Shown here in pieces: positions 56,011-64,000 of a DNA stretch of 64,000 nucleotides. Source of the stretch: Parasponia andersonii (lineage: Eukaryota; Streptophyta; Magnoliopsida; Rosales; Cannabaceae); the NCBI GenBank assembly GCA_002914805.1, contig JXTB01000025.1, positions 993,585-1,057,584 on the forward strand. The letters run 5' to 3'. The position numbers and the translations under genes are program-made. The notes beneath the pieces are model-generated. The model saw only the letters and a list, made by a program, of their open reading frames with translations. It made no database searches and was not told the DNA's origin. Numbering within the stretch: position 1 is the stretch's first letter; each line of letters starts with the position of its first letter.

Positions 56011-56847
56011 AACAACGCGATGTGCTATACTTGTTATTTGAAGTATTAAGTGGTTAATTTGTGAAGCTTTAATGGGGCATATGCCAATCAACATTGATGA
56101 ATGTACTAATTATATCTTTCAGAAAAGTACACATAGGTTATCTGAATTTTGTACATCTCAGTTTCATTCCACTAGTGACCAACTTTCGACCCAATAATTA
56201 ACACTTACTGAAGGGAGTATAGTAAGTGCATCATCTAGCAACATTTTTTTATGCTTTATTATGAAAACAAAACTAATTAGATAAATAATCCTTGGTCCTG
56301 TAGGTTGGAACTTCATTTGGAATGAAGGATAGAGAGCATGCCAAAGATTCTGAATTTGTTGCTTTCTGATCATGTGTTAATCTACTAAGGATTAAAACAG
56401 TTTTGTGATGCCAAGGAATTTTGATTTGTAATGGTTGTTTCTATGGAACCATTTTATCTTAGCGGGCTGTTTAACATTTCTACTTGTCATTTTGAATTGT
56501 AATGGTCTATTTCTATAAAACCATTTTTATCTTAGGCATGTTGTTTAACACTCACTCACTGGGCATTTTGTATTGCATTGGTCTATGAACCAATTTGATC
56601 ATGACTTCAATGACGTTTTGTTAATTTATGTTTTGTATTAGAACGTTTTTATTTATTTTTTTCAACAATTAAATAATGCTTGATATAATCTATAATATAT
56701 CCAATTACTCAAAGAAAAAAAAATGCAAATTAACACTGGTGAATTTTAACAGAAATAAAACAAGTACAAAAACATTGAAAGTCATTGACTCAATTAGATG
56801 CAAACATTAAACAAAATACAATAAAATTAGCACTAAAGAAAATATAN

Positions 56848-57065
56848 TCCCTGTGCCAGTTGAGGCGAGGGTCGGCGTTCCCAGACAGCAGACCCTTGGG
56901 GCCTCGGACCGCCAGCTGTCATGGACTTGAGGTCTGTCCGGTTGAGCCGTTTGGGGTCAGTGATGGATTCTGCCTTAAACTCGGAAGACCCACATACCGA
57001 TGCCGGGATCACGTGCGATCCGCGTGACCCTTCTCGCGGTTCGAGGCTCGAGAATGGGCCCCACA
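56848..57065 (+). mobile_element. GC-rich LTR tail fragment next to an N inside the MULE
   Basis: This block is sharply GC-rich within AT-rich MULE DNA. It resembles the last part of the Tat LTR read on the plus strand: shared order of CCAGC-GT, GGTC-G, a GGGCTCGG/GTTGAGCC-type region, ATACCGATG against ATAGCCGATG, ACGTGC-GTTCG/ACGTGCGATCCG, and an end in GGGCCCCACA against GGGTCCCACA. It starts directly at the ambiguous base n (56847). Confidence 0.65.
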
Positions 57066-57506
57066 CACACTATTTTCAAACAACACTCAATTATTTACAA
57101 ATAATTTCAATCCCCGTCAACAGAAACAAGATAGCTTGTTTATCCATACCATTTGAATGTTGACATCAAATTGTAGGTCCATACTTGACTTTCAGTCTTC
57201 ATTTTCTCAAAGAAAGATTGCTTTGATTTCGTTGGTAAGACATTCATCAGCTTTGACTTTTTTTTTCAATAACCAGTAACTAAGGCTTGTATAAAAAGAT
57301 AAATTTTCAACCCTAAAAAATGAAATGATCATTTATTCACTTAACATGTGTTGAACATTTGTCAAGTTCCATTTAAAAGTTAACAGAAGTTTAATTTTGG
57401 AATATTTTTAAAATATATTAAAAATTCAGGGACCGTTAGAAATTTATCGAGCAAGTGATACTTAGTCAATAATTTGGGGCATTATAGTTAATAACCCTTA
57501 TCTTTA

Positions 57507-58945
57507 CTATCCCAAAAGTCCAAAACATCTCTCTCATCAGGTTATATTATATGGCTTCTCTCTCTCACACATTTTTCTATGTTCTTTCTATCCCTCACGT
57601 GCTCTCACTCTCTCATGTTCCCTCTCCATGCCTCACGTCCTCTTGTGCTCACTTGCAGCCACACTAGACACCATATATCTGGATACAAAAGAGCTGGACT
57701 TTAGTTTTACTAGGACTTGTAAATAAATAGAATTGGTCAATTTGGCAAAACTAATAGTGCTTTGCCATTATGTTTCTCTTAATGCCGTGCCCAACAACTA
57801 GATCAAGTCCTAGTTGTATTAATCGGAGGATAGACATACCGTAACAATATAGATGAAAGATATATATAATTTCTAACAAAGATTTTTGTTTTGCTGATGG
57901 AGTGCTATTGAATTTTTATATAATAGTTATAATAATATTAGTAATTTCATCAAAAATATAATATAATTAATACTTATATAAATATAAAAAATTATTTTTG
58001 ACCTAAAAGACCAGTAACATGTTCGTGACTTGATGTGTTGAACAGTTTTTTCTTTTTATTTTCAATCATTTTCTATTTTTATTCCATAATTAATTCTTTG
58101 TATTTTTATTCTTCTTCTCTATCTTTCATCATTGTTATTACCAATTATATATAAATTTATTTTTCTTTAAAAAAAAAAATTCTCCTATAAACTATTTTTC
58201 AAGCTATTTAAATATCGTATTTTGCTATCAAACTGTGAATTCATAAGGCTCGCAGACCAAGAATTTTTTCATTCTCTTAAAAAGAAAAATGACAGCAACC
58301 AATTTGAGAATTTGATCATTCTCCTATTTATTTTATTATTATTAATTGTTTTTGCTCGTCGGGTCATATGCATGAATGGATGCAAATGTAGACAATAAAT
58401 GAAACTTTGAATTTTTTTCATAATTTTAAAATTAGTCGTATATATATGTATATATATATATACGAAAGTATTAAAAAGGCTGTTTTGATTTTTTTTGATA
58501 ATTTTAAAACTAGCCATATATATAAAACTAGTATATATTATTAGTATTCTTTATCAAAACTTGCTAAACAAAAATCACTCTATCTGTATATATAAACTAT
58601 AATATTATTTTTTTTATCAAATATGTATATAATCATATTAATATATATTAATTGTTGTATCATGTTGATATTAATTATGTTAACTTATACCCGTTCCTAT
58701 AGTTCTTAAATCATTCTATCCATATATATTATAGATTTGATAGTTTTCATTAATTATCTTAATATTAGCCCTATACAAAATTAATAAATATTAAAATGAA
58801 ATGTTAGGTAAAAGTAACTTAAAAATCTTATATATAAAATAACAAATCATTTTCAATTTAGTTAAAATACCTACTTAAATCGGGAAGATACATGGACATA
58901 TATCCACTAATCATATATATATATATATACACATATATAGATATA
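57507..58945. other. AT-rich intergenic DNA
   Basis: I see no gene. TATATA runs lie near 58.44-58.46 kb. A CT-rich stretch (57.53-57.65 kb) with repeated CTCTC and CACGT words looks like low-complexity sequence. Confidence 0.45.
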
Positions 58946-59187
58946 GGGCACCAATCCAGTAGGTATTTTTTTTTTTTACCTATGCATAGGTATCAAGTTG
59001 GCCAATGAAATTTTAACATATATATTTTTTTATTATAAAAAGTAAGAGAGAGAAAGAGCATTAATGATGCACGTCTTTTTATGCACTTTATTATAGCCAT
59101 TGGATCACCATTAGATAATGATCTAACGGCTAAAAAAAAAATATCTATCCACAGGTAAAGAAAAAAATACCTATTGGATTGACAACC
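58946..59187. mobile_element. MITE copy 2
   Basis: It starts GGGCACCAATCCAGTAGGTA. The right end is its inverse, TACCTATTGGATTGACAACC. Both ends are embedded in TATATA. The middle has ATTGGATCA and GATCTAACGGCTA. It is non-coding. Confidence 0.75.
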
Positions 59188-60602
59188 ATATATATATAGT
59201 CATCCATTTTAAACTTGTAGTTGCGCTGCTTTTAGACTGGTTCCTACCATATACAACGTTAACGAAAAAGACAAATAACACGTATAGATAATGTTTGAAA
59301 TATCAATTTTCATACTAAATTTTTAATACAAATATATAAAATATATGATTCATCACCGCTAATTCATTATTTAATTAGTAATAATATTTAATTTATTTAT
59401 AATAAATTTTTACTTATTAATTAATTAATAACGAATTATATATCATATGTATTATTACAAAAAATTTAGTAAAATAATTATAACGTCTACTATTATCCAA
59501 AACATATATACCCTGGACTCTAGAGTTATGTAGTTATATTAATGTTTTTTTTTTTAATAAAGTAGTTATACTAATGTTATATATATATATACATACAATA
59601 TACATAAGTTTTTAAAATAAAATTTTGAACTTTTTCGATTAAAGCAATAATTGACTCTTCAACCTAGCTAATACGTACGAAAACTGTGAAATCTTTTTTA
59701 ATACTTTCTATCTTTCAAAATCTCGAAGAGCGTGTCACAACAAACTTTTAATACTTTTTGTCTTTTCAAAATCTCTGTGAAATCTTTTTTAATACTTTTG
59801 TATCTTTCAAAATCTCAAAGTAACTTCTCAAAATCTCAAAAAGTGTGTCGCAAAAAATTTTTGCATCTTAAAGATGTGGGTCTAATGTTGACATGATACT
59901 TGCCAATTTCGTCAATCCTATGTATACTGTTTGTAGGAATAATGACCAAAAGTGTCATGATTTTTTTTTTCTATAATTAATAGTCATAATTGTTTTTTTC
60001 TTTTTTTTTTTTTATATTTAAAAGCAGTGATTTGATCTCAAGACCTATGATTACTATTAAGAAAATATGACCAACGTAGGATTACAATCAAGAAAATATG
60101 ATTAAATCGTTTGATACCAATAATATTTGCTCTATTTCAATAAAAATTATGAAATAAATTATAACTAGAATGAAATATATTTAAAATAAAATAAAGTAGA
60201 ATATACTGTAATTAAAATGAATTATTTAAAAATATCTCTTAAATTCTATTTTTATTCCAATACATAAAAAAATTCATTTTAATAATTAATGTGACTGATA
60301 AATAATTTAAAAAAAATGAATTGTTAAAACAAACATTTATTCTAAAAAATCATTAGAATAAAAAAATTAAAATAATTAACTAATTCTAATGAATTTTTTA
60401 TTTAAATTAAGTAAATGAAACAAACAAGCCAACAAAAATTAGTAATTAATAATAAATTTGTCATTTCTAAACTTATAAGTCCAGACAAATTTCTAAAACA
60501 ACGTGCTATTGTTGACAATCGCTCACTAGGTAGCACATCGATGTCATTTAACTAACAAATATTTTAATGCACGTGTCTCGTATTCCTAAATAGTGATTTT
60601 AA
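59188..60602. other. AT-rich region with small repeats
   Basis: It includes a two-copy tandem repeat of 91 bp at 59684-59865 (units start CTGTGAAATCTTTTTTAATA) and a MITE-like AT-rich stretch at 60.11-60.43 kb rich in ATTCTA/GAATTT words. I see no gene. Confidence 0.5.
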
Positions 60603-61440
60603 AAAAATTATCATTAAAATATTTTTTGTTTTAAAAATATGTGAAAAAAAATATTGTATTTTTAAAATTTCAAAATAAATATTTTTTATTTAACAAAAAT
60701 AAAAATACAAAATAAATATTTTTTATTTAACAAAAATTATTATTAAAATACTTCATATTTTAAAAAAGTGTGAAAAAACTCTTGTATTATTAAAAATTTA
60801 AAATAAATATTTTCTATTTGAATTATTATATCATTTATTACGTTTGATTGGTCAAAAGCTTCAAAAAAATTAGCAAAATTAATATTTTATCTATATTATT
60901 TTATTTTAAGAAACACACCATATTTAAAAATAAATAGAGAGAAAATACACATGGTCCAAAACCTTTAAAAAAAAAAAAAACTCTTCCCTCCATTGTCGTG
61001 ACACAAATCTAGAAATAAAAAAATCTAAAATTTTTGAAAATTTCTAAAATTTTTAGATTTTGTTTTTCTTTTTTAGACTTGTGCTATAACTATGGAAGGA
61101 TGATTTTTTTTTTTTAGATCATATGTATTCTCTATTCCTTAAATTTTAAGTATGGAGTATTTCTTAAAATAATATAATATGGATAAAATGTTAATTTTAC
61201 TAATTTTTTTGAAACCTTTGACCAATCAAAAGTAGTAAATAATATGATAATTCAAATAGAATGTATTTATTTTAAATTTTTAATAATACAAAGTTTTTTT
61301 TTCCACACTTTTTTAAAACAGATAGTATTTTAGTGATAATTTTTCGTTAAATAGAAGATATTTATTCTGAATTTCAAAAAACACAAAAAATTTTTCCCAC
61401 AATTTTTCAAAACAAAGGGTTTTTTCAGTGATAATTTCCC
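60603..61440. repeat. Long foldback (inverted repeat) element, arms of about 400 bp
   Basis: The left arm (about 60603-61010) matches the complement of the right arm (about 61030-61440). Matched blocks include TTATCA/TGATAA ends, TTGATTGGTCAAA against TTTGACCAATCAAA, AGCAAAATTAATATTTTATC and CTCTTCCCTCCAT/ATGGAAGGATGA near the centre. It has no coding capacity and would form a strong hairpin if transcribed. Confidence 0.75.
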
Positions 61441-61645
61441 TTTAAACAATAACTATTTAAAACAACCGGTAAAACACAATTCATCTTATAGTACCTAATT
61501 ATTGTCAACTATATTATCATTGTCGTTAAGTAATGTCGTATGCTACACTATTATCTTATTTTTCCCAAATGGCATCACAAAATTATTGAAATTCCTATAA
61601 AGGTTATTTATACTTTGATGGTCTATTAAGACCATCGTTATATAT

Positions 61646-61878
61646 GGCACTAATTTAGTATGTATTTTTTTTTACTTATACATAGTTATTATTTTGGCCA
61701 ATTAAAATTTATTATATGTGTCTTTTTATAGTAAAAAATAAGAAAGAGAAATAAAATTAATGATATATATTTTTTCATGTATATTATTATAACTGTTGGA
61801 TCACTGTTAGATGATAATGTAAAAATTAAAAAAATATCTATATATAGGTAAATAAAAATACCTATTGGATTGGCAACC
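61646..61878. mobile_element. MITE copy 3
   Basis: It runs from GGCACTAATTTAGTATGTATTT to TACCTATTGGATTGGCAACC, with the same middle (GTTGGATCACTGTTAGATGATAATG) as copy 2. It is flanked by TATATA. Confidence 0.72.
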
Positions 61879-64000
61879 ATATATATATATATTCATAAAT
61901 ATTTTTAAAATTAACTCTTATTGACATCTTACATATTCAAAATTATTAGATATAGATTCGACAATTTTATATGCAATACGATGATATGATTCGAAAACAA
62001 ATTTGAGTAACTCATTTATTTATTGATTTGACATGTGTAGCCCCAATAATTAATGAGTTGATTTCGAGTCAACCGACTTAACTTAAAAATGACCATGTAA
62101 CATATTTAATTAAATATGTCTTTTTTATACTGTTTCGAGACGATACAAATATTACACATTTATTAACATTTAAATATTTTAAATGTACTTTTGATTAATT
62201 ATAAACATATTTATATATGTTTAATTGAATTAATTAGTATATAATCATGTTAAATTTAAGTAATCGTGTCAATTTTAAATAATAGTGTCAAATAGATCAT
62301 AATATGGTACATGACAATATTTGTATTACACGTGTTGTATCGTATTATACATCCATTAAACGTGTTATGTTCAGATTTAGGTGTTTGACACGTTTATTAA
62401 TCGTGCCGTATTTGAGTTGTGGTGTTATCATGTCATGTCGTAATCGTATCGATCCGAATACGACATGATAATAAGAACTATTAACCTTAGTGAGATACTT
62501 TAATCTCTAACAAACTCTAAAATACATTATTTTTCAATAAATCTCAAATTATTTTTGCCACCACCATTGATCCTAATTTTGGTCATGCCCCTATTCAGCT
62601 GCTAATTTTAGCTATTTCGACTGGTAACTCGACCCTAATTAAAAATTTTTAAATCATATTTAAAAATTCAATCATAATCAAACATGGTCGGCTACCTTAT
62701 CTAGTCGAACCTCCTTCATGTATTTTTGGGTAATTTGTAATCAAAATCCTTATCGTTAAGTATCTTTAGCTTTTAGGTTCCCAAATTTAATTTCTAGTAA
62801 TTAAATCCCCAACCTCTCAAAGTTATTGCAGCTATTAGTTCTTGTGTTGGTTTCATCTGATTCCTTTTTAAAAGACCACTTGCCTTCCACATGTGCTATT
62901 TTGAAGCAATATTGATGGAATAAAATACGAGTTTGTAATAGTGATTGGGTTTGCCCACTTGAGGCTTTCATCAGTGGATTGATAATATGGATTCTAAGTC
63001 GTCAGAGAGGAGTTTCATGTGCGATAGTCTCTCTGGGTTTTATAGTCCGACATTTCTTCGCGGCAAAGAGAACAAAAAATCGCCTTCTCAAAAATATTCT
63101 ACTTAAAACCCAATTCACAACTCTTTTCATGAAGGAACATTTTATACTTTGTACAAAAATTTTTGAATTTTCGATATTTAGAGAATCCTCCATTCTCATG
63201 CTCAACAAGGTTTAATTAATTGAAACTAAACAAATAGGAATCTCATTATTTTAAATCAATGGCATAGGTGGATTGAAGAAAAAATATTTTGCATTTTAGA
63301 TTTTTCGAAGGTTAATTTTTTTTGTCATTTTTAGTTGTATTAATCGTATATTTTGGAGCTCTGTTTTATATTGTTTGAGTTGAAAGAGAGAGTAGAAGAG
63401 GTACGACTTGTCACTTTCTTTCTTTCTTTTTTATTTTTTTTCATTTCCTTTGCTCTTTTTGTGCTTTCAAATAGTTTTAATTTTTGAACCTTTAATATTT
63501 TCGTAATAATTATTGCTGATGCCAAGTTCAAACATGATTTCATAGATATTACTAATAATTTAAAACAAAATTAAGATTTAATAAACTCTTAGGTTTAATA
63601 ATTGAATTACTGAAGCAAAGCAAAGTCTCATCAAGTCAATTATATCAAGCCTTTTTAAGGAGTTAACTCTAATGAACCCAAAGTTTGCTATTTAGCAAAA
63701 CAAAATTAACTTCAATTATTCATTCCGTAGATTATATTTCTATCTTCTTTTCCTCTGTAAACAGTTTTGGGTATTTTATAACCAACCAATCTCCAGAAAT
63801 AAGTTCTCTATCAGTGGCTCTTCTAATAGTGTGCACATGGATGACACATGGTTTTTTGATAGGAGAATTCGACGGATCTGATACGGAGACTAATGGCTGC
63901 AACATTTTTAAGAGGTTGAGTATTTAAATATCAAAACTTAAAAGTTGGTCCTAAATGCCAAAGATGCTAAATATTAGGGATTTTTACTGCAAATTACCTG
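61879..64000. other. AT-rich intergenic DNA to the window end
   Basis: The 61.95-62.48 kb part has repeated ACACGT/CGTGT words and GTATCG-type words suggesting an old LTR remnant. From 62.5 kb to the end I see no gene; short ORFs at 62979-63215 and 63685-63927 have no recognisable domain. Confidence 0.4.

Larger units (their letters stand above)
52836..57497 (+). mobile_element. Mutator-like element (MULE) with long TIRs and 9-bp target duplication
   Basis: The ends are inverted repeats of more than 200 bases. 52836 onward reads GGGTTATTAAGAGTAATA; the complement of the right end reads GGGTTATTAACTATAATG. Further matching blocks include TTTTTAATATATTTTAAAAAT and TTCAACACATG. The flanks are TTATATTTA (52827-52835) and TTATCTTTA (57498-57506), a 9-bp duplication with one mismatch. 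The interior carries a decayed MURA-type transposase. Confidence 0.9.

Noticed and set aside
62979-63215. Short ORFs on both strands near 63 kb
   Set aside because: No domain, no homologue I recognise, and no splice-supported extension.

Overview
This is nuclear DNA of a flowering plant, most likely a eudicot. The signs are AT-rich intergenic DNA, GT-AG introns, plant-only families (short FAR1-domain proteins, a CRM protein, a DYW-type PPR editing factor, a calmodulin-like protein) and plant transposons (Tat-lineage Ty3/gypsy, MULE, hAT, MITEs, a tRNA-derived SINE). I cannot name the species.

Layout. 1-5.3 kb: the 3' end of a calmodulin-like gene (+), a palindromic Mutator-type MITE, and a four-exon CRM-domain gene (+) whose upstream region is duplicated around an inverted-repeat insert. 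5.9-20.2 kb: four genes for short FAR1-type DNA-binding proteins without a transposase core, in orientations -, +, -, +. In three of them the start codon is built by splicing (A from the first exon, TG from the second). 22.1-22.8 kb: a four-helix membrane protein (-) with an 8-base first coding exon. 25.1-27.0 kb: a single-exon PPR-DYW gene (-) resembling OTP80. 28.0-28.4 kb: a fossil copia reverse transcriptase.

33.2-52.05 kb is one gene on the minus strand, a nine-exon 2-isopropylmalate-synthase-like gene of 477 codons. It stops where the C-terminal leucine-binding regulatory domain would begin, so it resembles feedback-insensitive IPMS/citramalate/MAM-type enzymes. Its first intron is about 15.7 kb and holds a tRNA-derived SINE, a complete 13.1-kb Tat-lineage element (36723-49858, LTRs 840/844 bp, ATACT target duplication) and a small hAT element. 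The Tat element lies in the same sense as the host gene. It has two RNase H domains, a tandem-repeat-rich 3' region, and an antisense, apparently intron-containing gene with its own TATA box. Its ORFs carry many stops.

52.2-64 kb is transposon-rich and has no recognisable host gene. It holds a decayed 4.66-kb MULE with long TIRs and a 9-bp target duplication, a GC-rich LTR tail next to a single N inside that MULE, three copies of one MITE family (one about 110 bp upstream of the synthase ATG), and a long foldback of about 840 bp.

How the genes relate. The calmodulin-like gene, the CRM gene and the FAR1 cluster look like conserved microsynteny: as I recall, the Arabidopsis short FAR1 loci sit beside calmodulin-like genes. 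The other host genes (plastid RNA editing, branched-chain keto-acid elongation, membrane protein) are functionally unrelated neighbours.
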